Assembly: GCF_002797895.1 (NCBI RefSeq)
Contig: NZ_PGES01000001.1
Coordinates: forward strand, 744,001 to 808,000
Reading direction: 5' to 3'
From: Janthinobacterium sp. 67
Lineage (GTDB): Bacteria; Pseudomonadota; Gammaproteobacteria; Burkholderiales; Burkholderiaceae_D
DNA length: 64,000 bases
Of this stretch, positions 46,203 to 53,797 are shown piece by piece (the first letter of the stretch is position 1; each line of letters starts with the position of its first letter). Position numbers and translations under genes: made by a program. Under the pieces are notes generated by a model. It searched no databases, had not been told where the DNA came from, and worked only from the letters and a program-made list of their open reading frames with translations.

Positions 46203-48104
46203 ATGAAATTCAAGGCGATGTTTTCCTCCTGGCAGAAGCTGTCGACCAAGATCGTCGGCGCGCTGCTGCTCATGCTGGTGCTGGCCTTGAGTGCCATCGG
46301 CTGCACCCTGTTTTTGTCGTGGCAGCTTGAAGGCAGTTCGGCCGCCATCAACGAGACGGGCCGGCTGCGCATGCAGACCTACCGCCTGACCCTGCTGCTT
46401 GCCAGCGACGCGCGCGAACAGGCGCGCCAGCAAGTGCTGCTGATCGACGAGACCCTGGCCAAGATCGGCCATGGCGACCCGCAGCGCCCCCTGTTCCTGC
46501 CGCCCAGCACGGCCATCAAATCCGAATTCGAACGCATCGGCACGGCCTGGCGCGGCGCCTTGCGCCCGTCCGCCCTGGCCGCCGATACCACCGCGCGCGC
46601 GCGCCAGTTCGAGCGCGACGCCGACTCCTTCGTGGGGCAGGTCGATCAACTGGTGCGCCTGATCGAGCACGATAGCGAACAGCGCACCTTCTGGCTGCGC
46701 GCCTCGCAGCTGATCCTCGTCGGCATGGCCGTCATCGGCACGGTCAGCATGATTTACCTGATGTTCATGCTCATCATCGAACCCGTCACGCGGCTGCGCC
46801 TGGGCATGCAGCGCATGAAGGAGCGCGATTTCAGCGTGCGCCTGGCTGTCGAGAGCAATGACGAATTCGGCCAGCTGGCCAGCGGCTTCAACCAGATGGC
46901 CGACCGCCTGCAGGCGCTGTACGGCAACCTGGAAGAGGGCGTGCGCAGCAAGACGGCCACGCTCGAGTACCGCAACCGCGAACTGGCGCTGCTGTACGAA
47001 AGCGCCGCTTTCCTGCAGCGCCCGCAGCCCCTGGAAGACATTTGCGGCGGCTTCATGCAGCGCATCGTCGATTATTTCGAGGCCGACGGCTCCACCGTGC
47101 GCGTGCTCGATGCCGAGCGGGGCAACCTGCACATGGTCGTGCATACGGGCCTGTCCGAGGAACTGGTGGCGTCGGAACACTGCCTGAAGGTGGGCGACTG
47201 CCTGTGCGGCACGGCCGTCGAGATGAAGGTGGCGAAGGTGCACGACATGCGCCGCATCGACAAGGCGCACGAACTGCGCTGCCACCGCGAGGGCTTTGCC
47301 ACCGTCTCCGTCTTCCATATCCATGCGCACGAACAGCACCTGGGCTTCTTCAACCTGCATTTCCGCCATGCGCGCGTGTTTTCCGCGCGCGAGCTGGCCT
47401 TGCTGGAAACCCTGGGCCAGCTGCTGGGCATCGCGCTGGAAAACCTGCGCCTGGCCGCGCGCGAGCGCGAAATGGCCATTTCCGAAGAGCGCAACCTGGT
47501 GGCGCAGGGACTGCACGACAGCATCGCGCAAAGCCTCAATTTCCTCAACCTGCAAGTGCAGATGCTCGACGACTCCGTGCGCAACGCCCGTTTCGACGAG
47601 GTGGCGGGCATCGTGCCGGCTCTGCATGCGGGCGTGAAGGAAAGCTACGAAGACGTGCGCGAACTGCTGGCCAACTTCCGCAGCCGCCTGATGGAGGACG
47701 ATTTGATCGGTTCCCTGCGCGCGGCCGTGGACAAATTCCGCCGCCAGACGGGCATCGACGCCGAACTGCTGGCCGACGTCGATGGCGCGCCATTCCCCCG
47801 CGAGCAGCAATTGCAGCTATTATTCATCGTGCAGGAAGCGCTGTCGAACATCCGCAAGCACGCCCAGGCCAGCCACGTCGAAGTGCGCCTCGCCGATCAC
47901 CAGGATTTTACGCTGACGATCAGCGATAATGGCGTCGGCTTCGACGCTTGCGCCGTGCTGGAAAAAGGCGACAGCCATGTCGGCATCCACATCATGCGCG
48001 AGCGCGCGCAGCGCATCGACGCCACGTTCGACGTGCATGCCTGCCAGGGCGGCGGCACGACGGTCGAACTGCATTTGTCGCGCGAGCAGCGCCGCGCCGC
48101 CTGA
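46203..48104 (+). CDS. narX: Nitrate/nitrite sensor histidine kinase, NarX/NarQ type
   Basis: 633 residues. Two membrane helices (about 15-38 and 168-190) enclose a periplasmic helical bundle that begins with a nitrate P-box, SSAAINETGRLRMQTYRL (about 45-62), including the ligand Arg. HAMP (about 190-243), a GAF-like central module (about 270-410) containing the cysteine group CLKVGDCLCG, and a HisKA_3 dimerisation helix with phospho-His438 in QGLHDSIAQSLNFL follow; the HATPase has SDNGVGF. It senses nitrate or nitrite outside and phosphorylates NarL. AAGGG precedes the ATG, 29 bases after moaA. Confidence 0.94.
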   Translation: MKFKAMFSSWQKLSTKIVGALLLMLVLALSAIGCTLFLSWQLEGSSAAINETGRLRMQTYRLTLLLASDAREQARQQVLLIDETLAKIGHGDPQRPLFLPPSTAIKSEFERIGTAWRGALRPSALAADTTARARQFERDADSFVGQVDQLVRLIEHDSEQRTFWLRASQLILVGMAVIGTVSMIYLMFMLIIEPVTRLRLGMQRMKERDFSVRLAVESNDEFGQLASGFNQMADRLQALYGNLEEGVRSKTATLEYRNRELALLYESAAFLQRPQPLEDICGGFMQRIVDYFEADGSTVRVLDAERGNLHMVVHTGLSEELVASEHCLKVGDCLCGTAVEMKVAKVHDMRRIDKAHELRCHREGFATVSVFHIHAHEQHLGFFNLHFRHARVFSARELALLETLGQLLGIALENLRLAAREREMAISEERNLVAQGLHDSIAQSLNFLNLQVQMLDDSVRNARFDEVAGIVPALHAGVKESYEDVRELLANFRSRLMEDDLIGSLRAAVDKFRRQTGIDAELLADVDGAPFPREQQLQLLFIVQEALSNIRKHAQASHVEVRLADHQDFTLTISDNGVGFDACAVLEKGDSHVGIHIMRERAQRIDATFDVHACQGGGTTVELHLSREQRRAA

Positions 48105-48125
48105 GTAACTACCTGAAAGTAAAAA

Positions 48126-48788
48126 ATGGAGACACCCGATAAACCGATTACCGTCATGCTGGTGGACGACCACGCGCTGTTCCGCAGCGGCATACGCTCG
48201 CTGCTGCAGCGGCATACGGAGTTTTCCGTCGTGGGCGAGGCGGCCGATGGCGTGGAAGGCATCAAGCGTGCCATCCAGCTGCAGCCCGACGTGGTGCTGC
48301 TGGACCTGAACATGGCCGGCATGTCCGGCGTGGAAGCGCTGCAGCTGATGCAGCACGACTGCCCCGATACGGCCATCGTCATGCTGACCGTCTCCGAAGA
48401 CGCGGAAGACCTGGCGACGGCACTGCGCGCGGGCGCCTGCGGCTACCTGATCAAGAATATCGACGCCGACTACCTGGTGCGCGCCATCCGCCGCGCCGCC
48501 GCCGGCGAAGTCGTCATCGCCGAAGCGATGACGGGCAAGCTGGTGGCCCAGCTGCAGGCGGGCACGCGGCGCGAGGAACCCGTGTCGGAACTCGACAAGC
48601 TCACGCCCCGTGAAAAGGAAATCATCGATTGCCTGTCGCGCGGCGAGAGCAACAAGGGCATCGCCCGCACCCTGGACCTGGCCGAAAGCACGGTCAAGAT
48701 CCACGTGCAGAACGTGCTGAAAAAACTCAACCTCACGAGCCGCGTGCAGGCGGCCGTGTACGCGGTCGAACACCGGCAGGGCAAGTAG
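48126..48788 (+). CDS. narL: Nitrate/nitrite response regulator, NarL type
   Basis: 220 residues. Receiver domain: MLVDDHALFR, phospho-Asp60 in VVLLDLNMAGMSG, Lys in YLIKNI. The LuxR-type helix-turn-helix (about 155-215) shows LTPREKEIIDCLSRGESNKGIARTLDLAESTVKIHVQNVLKKL, the NarL pattern. It is the partner of NarX, 21 bases upstream. Likely targets are narK1, narG and nnrS in this window, though no clear NarL heptamers were found. Confidence 0.94.
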   Translation: METPDKPITVMLVDDHALFRSGIRSLLQRHTEFSVVGEAADGVEGIKRAIQLQPDVVLLDLNMAGMSGVEALQLMQHDCPDTAIVMLTVSEDAEDLATALRAGACGYLIKNIDADYLVRAIRRAAAGEVVIAEAMTGKLVAQLQAGTRREEPVSELDKLTPREKEIIDCLSRGESNKGIARTLDLAESTVKIHVQNVLKKLNLTSRVQAAVYAVEHRQGK

Positions 48789-48798
48789 CCGAGTAGTC

Positions 48799-48825
48799 GG
48801 GGTCTGACCCGCCGGGTCAGACCCC
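48799..48825. repeat. 27-bp perfect palindrome after narL
   Basis: GGGGTCTGACCC, a 3-base centre, and GGGTCAGACCCC form a 12-base perfect inverted repeat ten bases after the narL stop. The lack of a T-tract makes it a Rho-assisted terminator at best. It resembles short dispersed GGGTCAGACCCC palindromes of Oxalobacteraceae genomes; the family link is from memory. Confidence 0.65.
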
Positions 48826-48871
48826 ATGGCGAATATCTCCCTCTAGTCCTTTTTGCCGATGGCTGTCCTTG

Positions 48872-48910
48872 CGCTTTTAAAGTAGTATATTGAATATATC
48901 TTTAAAAGCG
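48872..48910 (+). promoter_or_regulatory. Palindromic operator upstream of nnrS, NsrR-like
   Basis: CGCTTTTAAAG (48872-48882) is perfectly inverted as CTTTAAAAGCG (48900-48910) around 17 AT-rich bases. The inner part follows the NsrR layout AAG-N3-YAT-N5-ATR-N3-CTT. NsrR is the nitric-oxide-sensing repressor reported to control nnrS genes in Betaproteobacteria. The shared narK1 motif lies just upstream (48842-48861). Confidence 0.5.
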
Positions 48911-48918
48911 AGCCCATC

Positions 48919-50130
48919 ATGGCCATTACCCCGATCAGCGAACCTTCCCCACCTTCCACGACGGCAGGCGCGGCGCCCTGGCAGGCCGGCCACGCCGTCT
49001 GGCAACTGGGCTTTCGCCCGTTCTACCTGCTGGCGGCCGTGTTTGCGGCCATCGGCATTCCCCTGTGGCTGGCCAGCTATGCGGGCCTGCTGGCGGGCGG
49101 CTTGCAGGTGGGGCTGGGCTGGCACATGCACGAGATGGTGTTCGGCTTCGCCGTGGCCGTCGTCGTGGGTTTTTTGTACACGGCCGGGCGCAACTGGACG
49201 GGCTTGCCCACGCCGCACGGCGTCCAGCTGATGGCGCTGGTGGCGTTGTGGCTGGCGGGGCGCGTGGCCATGCTGTGCTTTCCTGGCGTGGCGGCGGCCC
49301 TGGTGGACTGGGTCTTCCTGCCGCTGGCCGCCTGGCCTTTGTACCTGGTGCTGCGCCGCTCGGGCAATACGCGCAACCTGTTCCTCGTCGGCTTGCTGGC
49401 CCTGCTGGCGCTGGCCAATGGCCTGTTCCACGCGTCCGTGCTGGGCGCTCTGCCGCTGTCGCTGTTTGTGCCGGTGCAGGCGGCCATCTTCATCATCGTG
49501 CTGATCGAATCGGTGATCGGCGCGCGCGTGATCCCCATGTTTACGCGCAACGGGGCGCCGGGCAGCACGCCCGTGGCCAGCCCCAAGCGGGCCCTGGTGG
49601 CGGTGGCCTGCATGGCGGCCGCCGCGATCGCGTGGCTGGCCGACGCGCCGGCCTGGCTGACGGCGCCGCTGGCCTTGGGGGCCGCCGGCGTGTCGCTGGC
49701 CAATCTGCTGGCCTGGCAGCCGCAGCGCACGGTGCGCGTGCCGCTGCTGTGGATTTTGCACCTGTCGTATGCGTGGATAGGCATCGGCTTCGCGCTGCTG
49801 GCGGGCGCCAGCATGGGTCTGCTGCCGGCCAGCGCCGCGTTTCACGCGCTGACGGTGGGCTCGATGGCGGGATTAATCATCGGCATGATGACGCGCACCA
49901 CCCTGGGCCATACGGGGCGTGCGCTCAAGGGCGGCAGGGCGGAAGCGGCCATGTACTGGCTGATCCAGCTGGGTGCGCTGGCACGCCTGCTGGCCGCCAT
50001 CGGTCCCGTCTCGCTGGCCATGCCGTTGCTGCTGGCGGCCGGCGCTTGCTGGTCGCTGGCCTTTGGCCTGTATGCGTGCGTGTATGCGCCCTATCTGTGG
50101 CGCGCCAGGGTCGATGGCCGCGAAGGGTAG
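48919..50130 (+). CDS. nnrS: NnrS family haem-copper membrane protein
   Basis: 403 residues with about 12 hydrophobic segments. NnrS landmarks: WQLGFRPFYLLAAVFA, GWHMHEMVFGFAVAVVVGFLYTAGRNWTG, SVIGARVIPMFTRNG, HALTVGSMAGLIIGMMTRTTLGHTGR. NnrS proteins bind haem and copper and protect against nitrosative stress during nitrate or NO metabolism. It closes the nitrate block, which has no nitrite or NO reductase in the window. The ATG is eight bases after the palindrome at 48872-48910. Confidence 0.92.
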   Translation: MAITPISEPSPPSTTAGAAPWQAGHAVWQLGFRPFYLLAAVFAAIGIPLWLASYAGLLAGGLQVGLGWHMHEMVFGFAVAVVVGFLYTAGRNWTGLPTPHGVQLMALVALWLAGRVAMLCFPGVAAALVDWVFLPLAAWPLYLVLRRSGNTRNLFLVGLLALLALANGLFHASVLGALPLSLFVPVQAAIFIIVLIESVIGARVIPMFTRNGAPGSTPVASPKRALVAVACMAAAAIAWLADAPAWLTAPLALGAAGVSLANLLAWQPQRTVRVPLLWILHLSYAWIGIGFALLAGASMGLLPASAAFHALTVGSMAGLIIGMMTRTTLGHTGRALKGGRAEAAMYWLIQLGALARLLAAIGPVSLAMPLLLAAGACWSLAFGLYACVYAPYLWRARVDGREG

Positions 50131-50137
50131 ACTGGGG

Positions 50138-50263
50138 TCAGGAAGGGCGCCAGGCCAGCAGTTTTTTGATTTCCGGCGCCCAGTAGGACAGCGATTCGCC
50201 CACGACGAATAGCAGCATGCCCAGCATGAAAGCTCTCAGCAGCAAATCCCTGCACCAGATCAT
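50138..50263 (-). CDS. 41-residue single-span membrane peptide
   Basis: The peptide begins MIWCRDLLLRAFMLG. A hydrophobic stretch of about 17 residues (LLLRAFMLGMLLFVVG) is followed by a short polar tail ending LLAWRPS. The ATG at 50261-50263 has a very good AAGGAG six bases upstream. The stop lies seven bases from the convergent nnrS stop. The strong ribosome-binding site and membrane-helix pattern support a real small protein; no family was recognised. Confidence 0.5.
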   Translation of the reverse strand: MIWCRDLLLRAFMLGMLLFVVGESLSYWAPEIKKLLAWRPS

Positions 50264-50296
50264 GGCGTCTCCTTAATTTTCATCTTGGCAAGTTTA

Positions 50297-53200
50297 TCAT
50301 TGGCATGCACGGCCATGTTGAGTTTCTGGCATGACCGCCTGGCCGGACGGTGTCGTCTGTGCCGTGAATGCGGCGGCGGCAGCGATGGCGTGCGCCAGCG
50401 CCTGTTCCAGCGCATCGAGCGCGGCCGACGCATCGTCGCCCGCGTGCAGCCGCTGTTCCGCTTGCTGGGCCGCATGCAGGGTGGCGGGCAGGGCCAGGCT
50501 GCCGGCCACGCCGGCCAGCTTGTGCGCCAGCGCCGCGGCGTCGCCGCGTGCATCGGCCGCCAGCAGCGCGCGCATGGCGCTCACCGTGTCGCGGTAGGTG
50601 TTGCCGAAGTGCGACAGGTGCTGGCGGTAGGGCGCTTCATCGCGCCACTGCGCCATGCCTTGCACCAGGTCGATCACGGGCGCCGCGCCGCTCTCCCGTA
50701 CCGGCATTGCCGCTTCGGCCACGACCGGCGGCAGGGCCGGCAACCCTTGCGCATGGCGCCGGTGCGCGCGCGCGATCAGGGCGATGGTCTGCGGCACGTC
50801 GAACGGTTTGCTGATGAAATGGTTCACGCCCGCGTCCAGCGCCGCCGTGCGCTGCGTCTGGAAGGCCCCGGCCGTCAGCGCCACCACGGGCAGGTCCTGG
50901 AATTGCGGCAGCTGGCGCAGCGCGCGCGTGGCCTGCAAGCCATCCATGACGGGCATCTGCACATCCATCAGCACGATGTCGACGTCGGCCGGGTGGGCCA
51001 GCAGCCAGTCCAGCGCCTGCCGGCCGTCGCAGGCAAACGAGGGCAGGGCGCCCTGGTCGCACAGGATGTGGTTGACCACGTCGCGGTTGATGTCGCTGTC
51101 GTCGACCACCAGCACGCGCACGCCGGCCAGCACGCGTGCGCCCAGCGCTGCATGGCCGGCGTCCAGGCCGGCATCCAGGCCGGCCGCTTCGGCGCGCCGC
51201 TGGCGCGCTTCCATCGCCGCGTTGTACAGGCTGGAAGCCGTCACCGGTTCGTTGAGGATGGCGTCGGCAGGATTGGCCGGGTCCGTATGGCGGCGCGCGG
51301 GCGCTGTCGCCGGCGCGCCAGTGGCCGCCAGGATGACGATGGGGCAGTCCTGCGGCGGCAGATGCTCGCGCAGCGCGCGCGCCGTCGCGTCCCCGTCCAT
51401 GTCCGGCATGCGCGCGGCCAGCAGGACGACGCCGGGGCGCGCATCCTCGGCGCAGGCCAGCGCGTGCTCGAGCGCCGCCTGGCCGCCGGACACGGCATGT
51501 ACGCTCCAGCCCAGCCCCTGCGCCACGGCGGCCACGGCGGCGCGCGTGTCGGCCTTGCCATCGGCCAGCAAGACGCGCAGGCCCTGCATGTCGGGCGAGG
51601 GCAGGGCGCTGGCGGGCAACAGTTGCAGCGGCACCGTGAAACTGAAGGCGCTGCCCTGGCCCGGCTCGCTTTGCAGGCGCAGCGAGCCGCCCATCAGGCG
51701 CACCAGCTGGCGGCAGATGGTCAGCCCCAGGCCCGTGCCGCCGAAGCGGCGGGTGGTGGACGTGTCGGCCTGGGCGAAGGCGGAAAAGATCGCTTCCTGC
51801 ACTTCGGCGGCGATGCCGATGCCCGTGTCGCGTACGCAAAAGCACAGCACGGCGGCGTCGCCGTCGCGGCTTTCCAGCGCGGCCGACAGTTCGACCGTGC
51901 CTTGCGCGGTAAACTTGATGGCATTGCTGGTCAGGTTGACCAGCACCTGTTCCAGCCGCAGCGCGTCGCCCACCACCAGGTCGACGCCGTCGGGCAGCGG
52001 CCCGATCCGCACCTCGATCGGCTTGTCGTGCGCGGCCACGCCCATGCTGGCGGCGATCTTCTCGATCACCTCGGCCAGGCGGAACGGCGCCTGTTCGATC
52101 GTCATGTGGCCCGCCTCGATTTTCGACACGTCGAGCACGTCGTTGATGATGCCCAGCAGCGACTGGCCGGCGGCGCGGATCTTGTGCGCCATCTGCAGCG
52201 CTTCGCCATCGAGGCCGCCCCGTTCCAGCAGCCAGGCCATGCCGAGGATGGCGTTGAGCGGCGAGCGGATTTCATGGCTCATGTTGGCGAGGAATTCCGC
52301 CTTGCTGCGGTTGGCCGCTTCGGCCGCGTCGCGCGCCAGCAGCATGGCTTCGTCGGCCTGCTTTTGCGCGGAAATATCCTGCGCAAAGATCAAAGTGGCC
52401 GGCCCGTCCTTGAGCATCACGCGCGTGGTGGTCTTGAACATGGGGACGAAAAGCCCCTGCTTGCCCAGGCCGACGGTCTCGAACACTTGCTCGCTGGGCG
52501 AATCGGCCTCGATCAGCGCTTCGTTGGCGGCCAGCGCCGCCTGCGATGGCGCGGCTATCATGGCGGACCAGGGCAGGCCGTTCAAGTCGTCTTCCGCCGT
52601 GTAGCCGTGCAGCCTGCGGTAGCGGGGATTCGAATAGATGAAGCGGCCGTGGCGCAGGATGGCGATGGCCACGGGCGCATCTTCGATCAGGGTGCGAAAG
52701 CGCGTTTCGCTGTCGGATACGGCTTGCATGGCCTGGCGCTCCCTTTCCTGTTCCGCATGCCAGGCGGCCTGCTGCCGGCGCCGACGCTGGCTCCAGAACA
52801 GCAGGCAGGAGGCGGCCAGCGCCAGCATGGCAAAGGAGAGCAGGTAGCTTAGCGCCTGGCGCCGCAGCGGGGCGGCGACGGCCGCTTCTTCGCGGCTCAG
52901 GCCGATGATCAGAGCGCGGTCCATGTGCAGGGCTGCGGGGACGATGGTGGCCATCGCCATGATGCGGGGCGCGGCGACGCCGTCGCCGGCAATCTCGACG
53001 CCGCTCAGCACGCCCGCCTGGTAGCCGCTGTCGCGAAAGCGCCGCAGGAAGCCGCCGGGGACGTCCATATCGCCGCCGTTGGCATTCCTGGGCGGATAGT
53101 TGAGAAATTGCCGGCCGTCGCCATGCAGCACCACGGCCCAGACGTCGGGCGCGTACATGGCGGTGCGGAACTTGGCCGTGAAGTATTCGGGATCGAAGGT

Positions 53201-53749
53201 GGCGACCACGACGCCGGCAAAGCGGCCCTGCTTGTCCTGCACCATGCGCGAGGCCGTGATGACCAGGTCTCCCTTGAAGGAATGAAAGGGGGGCGAGATG
53301 TACAGCATGCGGGCATCGGGAGCGTCGCGCGCCGTCTGGAAGTAGGCGCGGCGGGAAAAATCCTGGTCCGCCAGTTCCGGGATGTTGGTGGCGACGAGCT
53401 TGCCGCCGGCGTCGATGACCAGCATGGTGCGCACGCCCGGCATGGCGTCGACCAGCGCGGACAGGCGCCGAGGCAGCGCTTGCCCCGCGTCGGGCGCGGC
53501 GCCGGCCGCAAGGTAGTCGCGGATCACGCCGCCGAGCACGAGGTTGGTCGCTGCCAGGTCGACTTCGATATTTTTCGCCAGCAGCGCCGTCAGCACGCTG
53601 AGGCGCTCGCGTTCGGCCGCGTCATGGCGCGCCGCTTCCGCCAGATGTGCGTAGGCGAGGGCGGCAGCGACGATGAGCAGCCCGAGGAGCAAAAACAGCC
53701 ATTCGATCCAGGGTCTGCGCACTGCCGCCGCATCTGTGTGATAGGTCAT
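50297..53749 (-). CDS. Cache/PAS hybrid sensor histidine kinase with pseudo-receiver, receiver and Hpt
   Basis: 1150 residues. Helix about 15-35, periplasmic dCache-like domain (about 40-290; FSRRAYFQTARDAPDARMLYISPPF), second helix (about 300-320), PAS (about 345-460), HisKA with His492 in SHEIRSPLNA, HATPase (DTGIGI, GGTGLGLT). Receiver 1 (about 723-840) is degenerate: the phospho-Asp position is Ala778 (VVLLAARMPDMDG), the acidic pair is AD, and the switch Lys is Glu (LNEP). Receiver 2 (about 875-995) is intact with Asp929 and KPFD. The C-terminal Hpt has His1076 in ALAHKLAGVAGSLA. It probably senses a small extracellular molecule and runs a phosphorelay through receiver 2 and Hpt. Confidence 0.9.
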   Translation of the reverse strand: MTYHTDAAAVRRPWIEWLFLLLGLLIVAAALAYAHLAEAARHDAAERERLSVLTALLAKNIEVDLAATNLVLGGVIRDYLAAGAAPDAGQALPRRLSALVDAMPGVRTMLVIDAGGKLVATNIPELADQDFSRRAYFQTARDAPDARMLYISPPFHSFKGDLVITASRMVQDKQGRFAGVVVATFDPEYFTAKFRTAMYAPDVWAVVLHGDGRQFLNYPPRNANGGDMDVPGGFLRRFRDSGYQAGVLSGVEIAGDGVAAPRIMAMATIVPAALHMDRALIIGLSREEAAVAAPLRRQALSYLLSFAMLALAASCLLFWSQRRRRQQAAWHAEQERERQAMQAVSDSETRFRTLIEDAPVAIAILRHGRFIYSNPRYRRLHGYTAEDDLNGLPWSAMIAAPSQAALAANEALIEADSPSEQVFETVGLGKQGLFVPMFKTTTRVMLKDGPATLIFAQDISAQKQADEAMLLARDAAEAANRSKAEFLANMSHEIRSPLNAILGMAWLLERGGLDGEALQMAHKIRAAGQSLLGIINDVLDVSKIEAGHMTIEQAPFRLAEVIEKIAASMGVAAHDKPIEVRIGPLPDGVDLVVGDALRLEQVLVNLTSNAIKFTAQGTVELSAALESRDGDAAVLCFCVRDTGIGIAAEVQEAIFSAFAQADTSTTRRFGGTGLGLTICRQLVRLMGGSLRLQSEPGQGSAFSFTVPLQLLPASALPSPDMQGLRVLLADGKADTRAAVAAVAQGLGWSVHAVSGGQAALEHALACAEDARPGVVLLAARMPDMDGDATARALREHLPPQDCPIVILAATGAPATAPARRHTDPANPADAILNEPVTASSLYNAAMEARQRRAEAAGLDAGLDAGHAALGARVLAGVRVLVVDDSDINRDVVNHILCDQGALPSFACDGRQALDWLLAHPADVDIVLMDVQMPVMDGLQATRALRQLPQFQDLPVVALTAGAFQTQRTAALDAGVNHFISKPFDVPQTIALIARAHRRHAQGLPALPPVVAEAAMPVRESGAAPVIDLVQGMAQWRDEAPYRQHLSHFGNTYRDTVSAMRALLAADARGDAAALAHKLAGVAGSLALPATLHAAQQAEQRLHAGDDASAALDALEQALAHAIAAAAAFTAQTTPSGQAVMPETQHGRACQ

Positions 53750-53797
53750 GCGACGATGCTATACCCGATATGGCTGGAGAACAACTTTTGCGCGCGA

